This document shows positions 7,288 to 15,348 of a stretch of 24,250 nt of DNA, one piece after another. The notes below the pieces were generated by a model. That model was given only the letters and a program-made list of their open reading frames with translations, ran no database searches and was not told the DNA's origin. The translations under genes and the position numbers were made by a program. This DNA is from Bacteroidales bacterium UBA6428 (lineage in GTDB: Bacteria > Bacteroidota > Bacteroidia > Bacteroidales > UBA932): assembly GCA_002437305.1 (NCBI GenBank), contig DJOW01000056.1, positions 1 to 24,250 on the forward strand. The letters are read 5' to 3'. How positions within the stretch are numbered: the first letter of the stretch is position 1; every line of letters begins with the position of its first letter.

Positions 7288-8853
7288 TTATCCCACAATC
7301 CATTTTTCGACGGTGCGGGTCAGGGAGGAGATGTTGACTCCGACCTTGACAAGGTTCTTGCCTTCCTCAAATTTGTAAGGAAGCATATAGCCTTTTTCGT
7401 CAATCTGTTTCAAGGCTTCTTCAGCGGAGCCGTCAACCTTGAACTCGAAGACATAGATGCAGTTGTCCGTGTGGCAGACAGCATCGGCACGTCCGATGGC
7501 GGACTTGACTTCGGTGCGGATGTAGAATCCAAGCAATGAGAAAATCAGATAGATGATTGTCTGATAATGCTTCTCGGTCTTGTTCTCCAGATCGTTCGGA
7601 ATGCCTGCAAGATAAGCCTGAAGCTTCTCCATCGCAAGGTCGATGTCCTGCGAATCCATTGCGGCATAGAAATGCGCCACAAATCCGGAGGCGGTTCCGG
7701 CCTTGCTCGGATATTCACCGAGAAGTCCTCGTGTGAAGCCGATTTTGACTTCCCTGTTCGGATAGCCGAGGGTGTAGAGTTGCATGCGTTCATCGTAGGA
7801 CTTGATGGTCAGGTAGCCCGTCTGGTAGAGCATCGGCAGGGAGTTGTCGGAAAGCTCCGGGGACACATCGAAGTCTGACTGAGGAACGAGCGGGATGTTG
7901 TCCAAAGTGGTCTCGTCTATCGGATTGCGCCTCAACCTCTCGACAAGGTAGGTCGGGGTGCCGGAATCGAACCAGTAGCTGCCGAAACGACGGTCACTCA
8001 ATGCATTAAGCAAACTGAAAGGGTTATAAATATCCTCAGACTCATCGCAGAAATGATAGCCGTCATAGTTATCCTTCAGCAATGCCAAAGCCTCATTGTA
8101 TGAGACTTTCTGCTTGTCCGCCAATGCCATTACAGCATCCTGCATACAACTCTCCAACTCAGCCTGGGATATTCCACATATCGCAGAATATTCCGGTATC
8201 ATCGAAATGTTGTGAAGATTGTTAAGTTCGCTGAATATGCTGAGCTGCGCGAACTTGTTTATTCCTGTAATGAAGACGAACCGCAGATAAGGGTCGAGAC
8301 TCTTTATCGGACTGTAGAAGTTCCTCATTATCTGCCTTAGGGAAGGAAGCCGGACCTTGTCGTTCATCACATCCAGAAGCGGAGCGTCATATTCATCAAT
8401 GATCAGCACAGCCGGTTCCCCGGTCTGGGCGAACGCCTCCTTCACCAAGACTTCCAATCTTGCGTTGACATCTACTTTGTCCACATTTTGATTCTTACCA
8501 TAAACTCTCTCATATTCAGATAGTTTATAATCAAGTTGGCGCAGCAGCCGCTCTTCGTTCACATGTTTGGCGGTGGACATATCGAAATGGAAAACAGGGT
8601 GACGCTTCCACTCTTTCTTCATTTCTCCGGCCTTGAGTCCCTCAAAAAGTTCTTTTCTCCCTTCGAAGTAACAATGGAAAGTCGAGGACAACAGGGATTT
8701 GCCGAAACGGCGAGGACGGCTCAGGAACACGTACTTGTGAGTCTCCGCCAAATCATGCACAAAGCCTGTCTTGTCGATGTAGAGATATCCTCCCTCGACA
8801 ATCTCCCCAAAAGTTTGTATACCGATAGGATACTTTATTCTCTTCTCCTCCAT
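7288..8853 (-). CDS. AAA-ATPase-like protein with C-terminal PD-(D/E)XK nuclease domain (DUF1703)
   Basis: This 521-residue protein belongs to a family abundant in Bacteroidales genomes, with an AAA-ATPase-like N-terminal domain (PF09820) and a PD-(D/E)XK superfamily C-terminal domain (PF08011). The N-terminus YPIGIQTFGEIVEGGYLYID is the family hallmark. Walker A is RPRRFGKS (46-53) and Walker B is IIDEYD (151-156). The nuclease-like core has Asp457 in GRAD and the FEFK motif at 469-472. No signal peptide is present, so it is cytoplasmic. The true role is unknown; multiple copies per genome and patchy distribution suggest an accessory or selfish-element function. It has its own promoter (8874-8904) and sits alone between two unrelated transcription units. 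It is full length, with all motif residues intact. Confidence 0.88.
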   Translation of the reverse strand: MEEKRIKYPIGIQTFGEIVEGGYLYIDKTGFVHDLAETHKYVFLSRPRRFGKSLLSSTFHCYFEGRKELFEGLKAGEMKKEWKRHPVFHFDMSTAKHVNEERLLRQLDYKLSEYERVYGKNQNVDKVDVNARLEVLVKEAFAQTGEPAVLIIDEYDAPLLDVMNDKVRLPSLRQIMRNFYSPIKSLDPYLRFVFITGINKFAQLSIFSELNNLHNISMIPEYSAICGISQAELESCMQDAVMALADKQKVSYNEALALLKDNYDGYHFCDESEDIYNPFSLLNALSDRRFGSYWFDSGTPTYLVERLRRNPIDETTLDNIPLVPQSDFDVSPELSDNSLPMLYQTGYLTIKSYDERMQLYTLGYPNREVKIGFTRGLLGEYPSKAGTASGFVAHFYAAMDSQDIDLAMEKLQAYLAGIPNDLENKTEKHYQTIIYLIFSLLGFYIRTEVKSAIGRADAVCHTDNCIYVFEFKVDGSAEEALKQIDEKGYMLPYKFEEGKNLVKVGVNISSLTRTVEKWIVG

Positions 8854-8873
8854 AGCCCTTGAATGTCCAATCC

Positions 8874-8904
8874 CAAAGATAATGTTTTTTCCACAAGGAA
8901 CAAA
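8874..8904 (-). promoter_or_regulatory. Bacteroidetes-type promoter of the AAA-ATPase gene
   Basis: On the minus strand TTTG (8904-8901) is followed by exactly 19 bases and TATCTTTG (8881-8874). This is a perfect match to the primary-sigma consensus TTTG-N19-TAnnTTTG known from Bacteroides. The start codon is 20 bases past the -7 box, so the leader would be about 15 bases. Confidence 0.75.
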
Positions 8905-8945
8905 GCCTTAACCATCACTGACGTTTGATATTCATGTTCCATTAT

Positions 8946-8985
8946 AAAAAAAACTCCGTACGGAAAAGACCACACGGAGTTTTTT
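8946..8985 (-). terminator. Intrinsic terminator of the nuclease/TonB operon
   Basis: A 12-bp perfect stem (8948-8959 with 8974-8985, arm AAAAAACTCCGT) and a 14-base loop lie 16 bases past the last gene of the operon. Read on the minus strand the hairpin ends in a run of eight T's. The same hairpin has a T-run on the plus strand, so it may work both ways, although nothing obvious is transcribed towards it on that strand. Confidence 0.85.
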
Positions 8986-9000
8986 AGAGTCGGAACAATA

Positions 9001-10032
9001 TTACCGCTCCCTTTCAACCCCGTCAAGGTCGATGAGGGTGAACTGGGCATTGCCCTGGTAGATGGTGAGGATGCCTTTGACATTGATTGGCGTACCTGCG
9101 AGGATGGCCGGGTCGATCCGGGTGTCGGCGAAGCGGGAGTAGCCGCTGGTGCGGATCTGCACATCCTTGCCGCCCATCTTGAAATACTGGCTCACTGAAT
9201 ATGCGGAAGCGTTCTTCAGCAGAGTCGCCTTGAGGTCAGGATCAGAGACCTTTCTGGCATAGTCAGCGGAACAGGCATCGTCAAACTTTCCGGAATTGAT
9301 GTAATCGATGAACCCCTGCTTTGACATGGCCCAAGTGGTGATTCCCCATGTCGGGTCCGCCACCGGAGCATAGTTCTTGCCGGTGCTCGAAAGGAAAATC
9401 CTGTTGGATGAAGCCTTCTTGTCCTTGTAGGAATCAATGTAGATCAGGCAGAAGATCTCGCCTCCGTAGGTCAGGCCGTCAAGCTCGACATAGCAGCCAA
9501 GATTCTCCTCCTTCAGAAGATCCGCGGCCGCGACTTTCTTAGGCTGGAGCGGAGTGTCAATCTTTCCTCTGAATATGTGAGTGTCAATCAGATACTGCAC
9601 CTCAATGTATGAGGTCTCATATTCCCCGGTCGGATCTGCATAGCCCAGCTGGATCATTCCGTTGTAGGCTCCCAGAGTGAGCCCGCCGCACTTTACATAG
9701 ACCCACTGGCCGAGTTTGTAGTCATTGTAAAGGGCGTTCTTGCCGATCTTCAACTCGATTCCGCCTGTGGCGTCCTGGATGTAAAGACTCTTGTAGATGT
9801 TACCGCTCTTGTCCTCGGAGACTACCTGCCCGCCGATGATGATGTCCTTCTCGATCTTCACAGGCGATTTCTTGTACATGGCCTTGAGCTGCGCGATGGT
9901 CGTGTTCGGAGTCATCGTCACCGGCTCGTAGACATCAGCCTTGCCGTAGTCCGTGGTGAACACCTGATCCCACTCCTCGCAGGAAGCGAGAGCGAACATG
10001 GCGGCGATCAGCGCGAAATATATTCTTCTCAT
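9001..10032 (-). CDS. DUF5689 domain-containing lipoprotein (OB-fold type)
   Basis: This 343-residue protein is the last gene of the operon. It has a lipoprotein signal (ALASC, Cys18) followed by Glu-Glu-Trp-Asp; an acidic residue cluster after the Cys resembles the surface-export signal of Bacteroidetes lipoproteins. The rest matches the DUF5689 family. A first OB-like module (about 45-150) runs IIGGQVVSEDKSGNIYKSLYIQDATGG and QWVYVKCGGLTLGAYNGMIQLG. A second follows (about 165-340), ending in INVKGILTIYQGNAQFTLID. These strand patterns resemble OB-fold nucleic-acid-binding modules found next to secreted nucleases. The stop codon of the TonB receptor is three bases upstream of this start, so the two are tightly co-transcribed. 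A role as the surface partner of the receptor is an inference. Confidence 0.85.
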   Translation of the reverse strand: MRRIYFALIAAMFALASCEEWDQVFTTDYGKADVYEPVTMTPNTTIAQLKAMYKKSPVKIEKDIIIGGQVVSEDKSGNIYKSLYIQDATGGIELKIGKNALYNDYKLGQWVYVKCGGLTLGAYNGMIQLGYADPTGEYETSYIEVQYLIDTHIFRGKIDTPLQPKKVAAADLLKEENLGCYVELDGLTYGGEIFCLIYIDSYKDKKASSNRIFLSSTGKNYAPVADPTWGITTWAMSKQGFIDYINSGKFDDACSADYARKVSDPDLKATLLKNASAYSVSQYFKMGGKDVQIRTSGYSRFADTRIDPAILAGTPINVKGILTIYQGNAQFTLIDLDGVERER

Positions 10033-10035
10033 ACC

Positions 10036-12936
10036 TTAGAATCTGAAATAAATGTTCAACATGTAGTTGATTCCGCTCATGTAGAAGTACTTGGAATCAA
10101 ACCTGTAGAATCTCTCCTTGCTGACGGTGTTGTCCACAAGGCGGGTCTGCTCATAGCCGCCGGTGCGCACGTTCCTGTTGTTCAGAAGGTTCTTCACCTG
10201 AAGCGAGAAGCCGAGCTGGTACTTTCTCTGAATATACCAGGACTTCCCGACACTGGCGTTCACCAGCATGAAGTTCTTGAACTTCTCCTGAGCGGCCATG
10301 TATTCAATCTCCTGGGCGGTGACAGTGCCGTCCGGTCCGGCGGTGGCCATGTCTGTCCTGTAGAGCGGGTTCATGTCAAGGTAGGAGTTTCCGAAGAAGT
10401 CCACGTCAGCGTCGATGAACCAGTAGTTCTTGTTCCACGCGAGGCCGAGGCTGGACGCAAGCTGCGGAGTGCTCGGCACATAGTGCCGCACGGTCTTGCC
10501 GTCAGCGGTCGGGTGGCTCTTCCAGTAAGGGATGATGACTCCGTAGGTTCCGGCGACATATTCAGCGCTGTTGTCGTAGGTCTGGTACATCGTCGGATTG
10601 GAGGTGTAGGTGTACTTGCCGTAGGAGAGGACTCCCTGGACGGAAAGGTTCGGGACAGGGGTCGGCACCCTGAAGCCGAGCTCGACTCCGATGTGACGCT
10701 CGTCTATTCCCGACATCGCGAAGTTGGTGAACGAGTTCTGCGAGTCATCGTAGAAGCTCATAACATCCGTCTGGTCCTTGATTGAAGTGTAGAATCCGGT
10801 GATGCGGAGATCGTAGCCGGAGCTGCTGTAGGCGTAGTTGATGTCAGCCGTCAAGGTCTTCACAGTCTTGAGGTCAGGCATGACGGTGTTCCTTGTCCTC
10901 GGAGAGATGAACGACTGGTTGAATGTCGGAGCCTCGGTGATGTAGGCGGCGTCGGCGTAGATCCTGTGGCCTCCGCGGATGAAGTAGCTGAGGTTAAGCT
11001 TGCCGGAGCCCGTGAGGAAGTCCTTCTTGTCGGACTCGCCCTTTGAGGTGATCGGCTTGCCGGTGGTCTGGTCGTACTTCGTGATGACATTTCCCTCGTA
11101 GGTGAACGGGTCACCGTTGTCGTCAAGTCCCGGGAAAAGACCCTTCCTCAAAAGACCTTCCCTCCAGAATTTTGAATATCCCAACCTGCCGGCGACCGTG
11201 GCTTCCAGACCACCGGACGTGAAACGTCCTGAGGCCCAGGCCTCGGCGCGGCGGACGTGGGCATAGTAGTCATAGCCATACTTGTCACCTTCCCTAAGGG
11301 TCTGGGCCGATCCGTTCTTCAGGAAGTAATCGAGATCGTTCTGGATCATCGTCGGATAGGCCGCGAAATCCCTCTCGGCGAACTGGTCGATGTTGACGTA
11401 GTAGTCTCCACCGAGAAGATCGTCAAGGATCTTGTAGTACTCCGTGCGGTTCCATTTATAGGAAAGGCCTCCGGTGACAGTCAGGAACCTCACAGGATTC
11501 CATTTGCCGTCAAGGGCGAAATTGAGGTCGTTCTGGTCCACACGCCTCTCCTCGACCACATACTTCGAGCGGTTGCCTGAATCGGTGGTGTTCAGAGAGT
11601 TTACGGCATAGAGACGGTCCCAGTTGAGATGAGTGATCGACGGGATGTCCGTCTCCCAAGCCTCTTTGGCCCATGCGTATTTGGCGAAATTCTGACGGTT
11701 GTAGTCAGTGTTGTCCATGTAGAAATAGCTCGGCAGGTTCCTGTAGTAGTCAGGGCGTGGATCCGGAGCGTCGTACCAGTCGAGAGCAGTGTAGCCGTTC
11801 TTTCCGAACCTGTAAAGCACTGTGGCAGAGGCGGTGAACTTCTGGGACTCCGGAGTGAAGTCGTATTTCAGAATCGCTATCGGCTCGTGGGTCTTGCGGA
11901 CACGGGCGTTGCGCATCCTGCCGTTATAATAGCCCCAGTTGGAGTTGTACATATTGTCGCCCATCAGGTCATAAACCTCCTGGGTGGAACCGTTCTGGGC
12001 TCCGCGCTCTCCAGGGGCGGCCATAAATGTGAAGCCAAGCTTGTGTTCCTCGCCAAATTTCTTCTCGACAGCGCCGTAGTAACCGAACGAACGGTAGAAA
12101 ACGCCTTTGATCCAGTCGTTTCCGCCAAGTCTCGCTGAAGCGCTGAAAGCGTAGGACCAGCCGTTGTCAAGCTGGCCGGAAGCGTAGGTGAGCATCAGGC
12201 GGAGTCTGTACAAGGCACTGTTTGTCAGCACGCTTCCCCTCCAGCCGGTGCGGATGGAAGAGGCCATCGGCATGATGTTCGTGAGGCCGTTGTAGCCACC
12301 GAACCCGAAGTCGGAAACCTCGGCTCCGTTCACGGACTCCTTGCTCCTGGTGGCCTCGTTAAGGCCGCTCCACAGGGAGTACGGAGTGTAGCCCGTGATG
12401 GCGTCGTTCATTCTCACACCTGCGAGGTAAACATCCTGGGACTCACTTGAATAGCCACGCACACGGAATCGTACGGAACTGAAGTTGTAACCGGCCATGT
12501 TGTTGAACACGTCGTTCTGACCGAAAAGGATGGTAGGACTGTCGGAATAGCCGGAGTCATCCATGTCGAATTCGGAGAAACTGGCGTCGTCCACCTCGGC
12601 GACCTTAGCCACCGGAGTGAGGGACAGCGTGAACATGTTCTTGACATAGCCGTCATTGACTGTCACGTTCACTCTGGACTGAAGGTAGTCCGGGCTTTCG
12701 ATGACCAGGTCGTACATTCCGTCCTTAAGGTTTCCGATCTGGAATCCTCCGTCCTGTCCGGCTTTCACACGGGCGACTTCCTTTCCTTCTGAATATAGGA
12801 TCAGATCCGCTCCGTCAATGGCCGTCTTGCTCAAACGGCTGACGACCGTACCTTTCACGCCACCGGTGAAGTTCTGGGCCGATAGGGTCAGAGCCAGGAA
12901 CAGGGCCGAGGCGGCAAGGAATATTCTTTTGTGCAT
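10036..12936 (-). CDS. TonB-dependent receptor with carboxypeptidase-like regulatory domain
   Basis: The 966-residue protein is an outer-membrane importer driven by TonB. Signal peptide MHKRIFLAASALFLALTLSAQ is followed by a carboxypeptidase D regulatory-like domain (about 25-105, GGVKGTVVSRLSKTAIDGAD and LVIESPDYLQ). A plug domain follows (about 130-230, with VRFRVRGYSSESQDVYLAGVR), then a 22-strand-type barrel ending in the aromatic terminus NIYFRF. The plug lacks the classical SusC signature and no SusD gene is adjacent, so this is a SusD-independent receptor. It lies between genes for two secreted nucleases upstream and a DUF5689 lipoprotein downstream, 16 and 3 bases away. A nucleic-acid-derived substrate such as oligonucleotides, nucleosides or phosphate is inferred from that context alone. 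Phosphate or metal uptake remain possible. Confidence 0.88.
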   Translation of the reverse strand: MHKRIFLAASALFLALTLSAQNFTGGVKGTVVSRLSKTAIDGADLILYSEGKEVARVKAGQDGGFQIGNLKDGMYDLVIESPDYLQSRVNVTVNDGYVKNMFTLSLTPVAKVAEVDDASFSEFDMDDSGYSDSPTILFGQNDVFNNMAGYNFSSVRFRVRGYSSESQDVYLAGVRMNDAITGYTPYSLWSGLNEATRSKESVNGAEVSDFGFGGYNGLTNIMPMASSIRTGWRGSVLTNSALYRLRLMLTYASGQLDNGWSYAFSASARLGGNDWIKGVFYRSFGYYGAVEKKFGEEHKLGFTFMAAPGERGAQNGSTQEVYDLMGDNMYNSNWGYYNGRMRNARVRKTHEPIAILKYDFTPESQKFTASATVLYRFGKNGYTALDWYDAPDPRPDYYRNLPSYFYMDNTDYNRQNFAKYAWAKEAWETDIPSITHLNWDRLYAVNSLNTTDSGNRSKYVVEERRVDQNDLNFALDGKWNPVRFLTVTGGLSYKWNRTEYYKILDDLLGGDYYVNIDQFAERDFAAYPTMIQNDLDYFLKNGSAQTLREGDKYGYDYYAHVRRAEAWASGRFTSGGLEATVAGRLGYSKFWREGLLRKGLFPGLDDNGDPFTYEGNVITKYDQTTGKPITSKGESDKKDFLTGSGKLNLSYFIRGGHRIYADAAYITEAPTFNQSFISPRTRNTVMPDLKTVKTLTADINYAYSSSGYDLRITGFYTSIKDQTDVMSFYDDSQNSFTNFAMSGIDERHIGVELGFRVPTPVPNLSVQGVLSYGKYTYTSNPTMYQTYDNSAEYVAGTYGVIIPYWKSHPTADGKTVRHYVPSTPQLASSLGLAWNKNYWFIDADVDFFGNSYLDMNPLYRTDMATAGPDGTVTAQEIEYMAAQEKFKNFMLVNASVGKSWYIQRKYQLGFSLQVKNLLNNRNVRTGGYEQTRLVDNTVSKERFYRFDSKYFYMSGINYMLNIYFRF

Positions 12937-12952
12937 AAATATTGAATATTAA

Positions 12953-14038
12953 TTACTTGTTGCTGACAACAATATAGGTCGGATAGTGGTCGCTGTAGCC
13001 ACCGGCATAGGAGCCTGATGAAAATGTACGAAACGGGGTTCCCTTGTACTGTCCGGTCTGCTGAACCATGAACGGCTGGCTGAAGACACGTCCGTAATAT
13101 TTCCCCTTCACGATCGGGACGATGCGCAGAGATCCCTTGGGAGCGTTCACCAACGCCTCGTTCGTCATGATGATGTCGTAGATGTTCCAGTCTCCACGGT
13201 AGGCCAAAGAACCGTAGCCGGCCTTGAGCATTGATGTGAACGGAGAGAAGAAGTCCAACTTGCCGACCTCTGAGGCATTCTCCTTGCCGTGCATATAGAC
13301 GGTCATGCTCTCGTCCGTGGGGTTGTCGTTCATGTCACCCATCGCCACGATCTTGATTCCGGGATATTCATTCATCAGCTTGACCGAGCTATCATAGATG
13401 ATCTCCGCGCCACGGCTTCGCAGGTCGCTGCCCTTGCCTCCGATCCTGGACGGAAGGTGCGCCACGAAGAACGCGAACATCTCCCCCTTGATCTCGCCGC
13501 GGACCATCAGGATGTCACGGGTGCGGAAATTCTTTTGTGACTCCTTGTCCATGTCGAATTTGATGTCCTTGCTGTTGAAATCATAAGGAATGGACTTGCT
13601 CTCGATCAGTTTGAACTGGTCCGGCCTGTAAAGCAGAGCCACGTCCACGCCTCGTCTATCCGGGCCGTCATAGTGCACGATCTGATAATTGGCGTCGGCG
13701 ATCTCCTTCTGGCCGACCAGATCCTCAAGCACGTGACGGTTCTCGATCTCGCTGAGGCCGAGGATCGTATGATAGGCCTTGTTCTCCTCGGCCATGGCCT
13801 TTATGACGGTGGCGATGTTGTGGAGTTTGCGGTTGTACCGCGCGTCGGTCCAGCGGTTGGCTCCGTCGGGGAGGTATTCATAGTCATTCTTGCCCTCGTC
13901 ATGGTAGGTGTCGAAGAGGTTCTCGACATTGTAGAAGCCGATGACATAGCCTCTCGCGCCCTTGCTCCCCTTGGCGCAAGCCATGGTGGCTACGACAAGG
14001 AGCAGAAGTGCGGAGCAAAGTGATTTTCTCAAACGCAT
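12953..14038 (-). CDS. Secreted endonuclease/exonuclease/phosphatase (EEP) family protein
   Basis: The product (361 residues) is a metal-dependent phosphodiesterase of the DNase I / exonuclease III fold. Catalytic landmarks are in order: YNVENLFD (Asn37), GLSEIENR (metal Glu97), DRRGVDVALLY, VAHLPSR (His194), MGDMNDNP (Asp235, Asn237), WNIYDIIMT, and the final GGYSDHYP (Asp349, His350). The N-terminus is a signal peptide (SALLLLVVATMACAKG); the Cys at 21 is not in a good lipobox, so a secreted or periplasmic protein is likelier than a lipoprotein. It is unlike the cytoplasmic exonuclease III at 19934-20686 in length and N-terminus. It starts 29 bases after the NUC endonuclease stop, so the two nucleases are made together. 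DNA is the probable substrate, but EEP members also cut phosphoesters of sugars and lipids. Confidence 0.9.
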   Translation of the reverse strand: MRLRKSLCSALLLLVVATMACAKGSKGARGYVIGFYNVENLFDTYHDEGKNDYEYLPDGANRWTDARYNRKLHNIATVIKAMAEENKAYHTILGLSEIENRHVLEDLVGQKEIADANYQIVHYDGPDRRGVDVALLYRPDQFKLIESKSIPYDFNSKDIKFDMDKESQKNFRTRDILMVRGEIKGEMFAFFVAHLPSRIGGKGSDLRSRGAEIIYDSSVKLMNEYPGIKIVAMGDMNDNPTDESMTVYMHGKENASEVGKLDFFSPFTSMLKAGYGSLAYRGDWNIYDIIMTNEALVNAPKGSLRIVPIVKGKYYGRVFSQPFMVQQTGQYKGTPFRTFSSGSYAGGYSDHYPTYIVVSNK

Positions 14039-14066
14039 ATCAGTCTTGTATTATTTTCACTGTAAT

Positions 14067-15266
14067 TTACCACCACCAGGAAATGTCGGCAGGATTCTCC
14101 GCCTCCACCTTGGCCGCGACATCCTCCCCGACCTTAGCCGGGAGGTTCACAAAGAAATCGATGTTCAGTTTCTTTTCCAGGTCATCCACTGACATTGAAT
14201 ATGAAGAGTTTATGTTTTTTGAGCTGTAAACCTTGTGATCCAGCCAGACAGCGCAGGCGGAATAGCCGGAATAGCCTATCGTGGAGTTCTTCATGTAACG
14301 TAGCACGACCTTGTAGTAGGCTGTCGGAACGGTCACTTTCTTGCCGTTGTTGTCCAGGGCGTACTTGACCGTCTCGCCGTCCTTGTAGTCTATGACGCAG
14401 CCCGTCACGACGTAGAGAGTGTCCGAGCTGTTGGCCCACGAGCGCACTTTACCTTCGAGGTTCGCCCAGATGTCACCGTTGAAGCCGTTCTGGATCTGAG
14501 GGGTCATATTCGTGCCGTAGAAGGTCATGGAGTTTGCTGAATATGATGTAAGCCTGTCCGCGGAGGCGATCTGATGACCTCTTGCGAACCAACCGGCATT
14601 ACCTTCCTTGAAGCCTTTGTAGAGCACAGGTTGCTTGCTTTCCGGCAGAAGCGGGTCAAGTGCCCATGCATCGGTTCTTTTCACCGAACCTCCTATGTTC
14701 CATTTACATAGCGGATAGGCCACCCACGGAGCGACCAGATTGTCGTAGTCCCAGATGAAGGAATAGTTGCGTGTCTTGGTCGATCCGACAGTCATCGGAT
14801 GGGTGAAAAAATCCGTGCCTTCTGGCACCGCCGGAAGCTCCAGCCATCCTGTAGCGTTCGGCTTCGGATCCGGCTTTGGATCCGGATCCGGATCCGGTTT
14901 TACGCTTTTTCCTTTCTGCGTCAACTTTGCCGAAGCCTCTCCGGCCTTGGACCCCACAGTGATGACCACTGAACGATCTTCCTCTGAGTCATTGGCTTCC
15001 ACGTCCAAAGAGACATACTTGTTTCCTTCCCCTGCAGCAGGCTCGACATCAACCCAATCTACCGACCCACCGGACTCAGAAGACAATGTGATCATCCAAT
15101 GGGACGATGCCTTCACATAGATGTACTGCGAATATCCTTCCGCACTGACCGTAGCGGTCTTCACCTCCACCACCGGCGGGGCCTCCACCTCGCTCCTGGA
15201 AGCACATGATGACAGCAACACCACAGCAATTCCCGCGCACGTTACCCACAATCTACTCAAAGCCAT
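14067..15266 (-). CDS. Secreted DNA/RNA non-specific endonuclease (NUC family) with BACON domain
   Basis: This 399-residue nuclease cleaves single- and double-stranded DNA and RNA in well-studied relatives (Serratia nuclease). ATG 15266 is chosen because it gives the lipoprotein signal MALSRLWVTCAGIAVVLLSSC (Cys21); the longer open frame to 15422 would overlap the preceding gene. A BACON domain covers about 30-120 and a Pro-Asp/Lys linker covers 123-136. The NUC domain runs from about 140 to the end. Its catalytic His231 is in WFARGHQIASADR, the metal-binding Asn263 in FNGDIWANLE and Glu271 follows. The first residue of the usual DRGH motif is Ala here. BACON domains often bind surfaces or mucin in gut Bacteroidetes, so the enzyme is probably held at the cell surface. 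Confidence 0.9.
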   Translation of the reverse strand: MALSRLWVTCAGIAVVLLSSCASRSEVEAPPVVEVKTATVSAEGYSQYIYVKASSHWMITLSSESGGSVDWVDVEPAAGEGNKYVSLDVEANDSEEDRSVVITVGSKAGEASAKLTQKGKSVKPDPDPDPKPDPKPNATGWLELPAVPEGTDFFTHPMTVGSTKTRNYSFIWDYDNLVAPWVAYPLCKWNIGGSVKRTDAWALDPLLPESKQPVLYKGFKEGNAGWFARGHQIASADRLTSYSANSMTFYGTNMTPQIQNGFNGDIWANLEGKVRSWANSSDTLYVVTGCVIDYKDGETVKYALDNNGKKVTVPTAYYKVVLRYMKNSTIGYSGYSACAVWLDHKVYSSKNINSSYSMSVDDLEKKLNIDFFVNLPAKVGEDVAAKVEAENPADISWWW

Positions 15267-15289
15267 ATTCACGTATTCTTGTTTTAGAG

Positions 15290-15332
15290 AGCAAAAGGGC
15301 TGCCCGCAATGCCGGGCATCCCTTTGCTTTTG
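15290..15332 (-). promoter_or_regulatory. Intercistronic hairpin between lipoprotein and endonuclease genes
   Basis: In the 82-base gap between the first and second gene of the operon, arms AGCAAAAGGGCTGCCCG and CGGGCATCCCTTTGCT can pair over 15 bp with one bulge and one mismatch. No T-tract follows on the minus strand, so full termination is unlikely. The hairpin could stop 3' decay of the upstream message, letting the lipoprotein be made in excess over the nucleases. Confidence 0.5.
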
Positions 15333-15348
15333 AGATTTGTTTTTCTCA

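Noticed and set aside
9001..12936. SusCD-type polysaccharide locus
   Set aside because: The receptor lacks the SusC plug signature, no SusD gene is adjacent, and the neighbours are nucleases, not glycoside hydrolases.
14862..14900. Tandem GGATCC/GGATCCG repeats
   Set aside because: They simply encode the Asp-Pro/Lys linker of the NUC endonuclease; similar low-complexity linkers are common.
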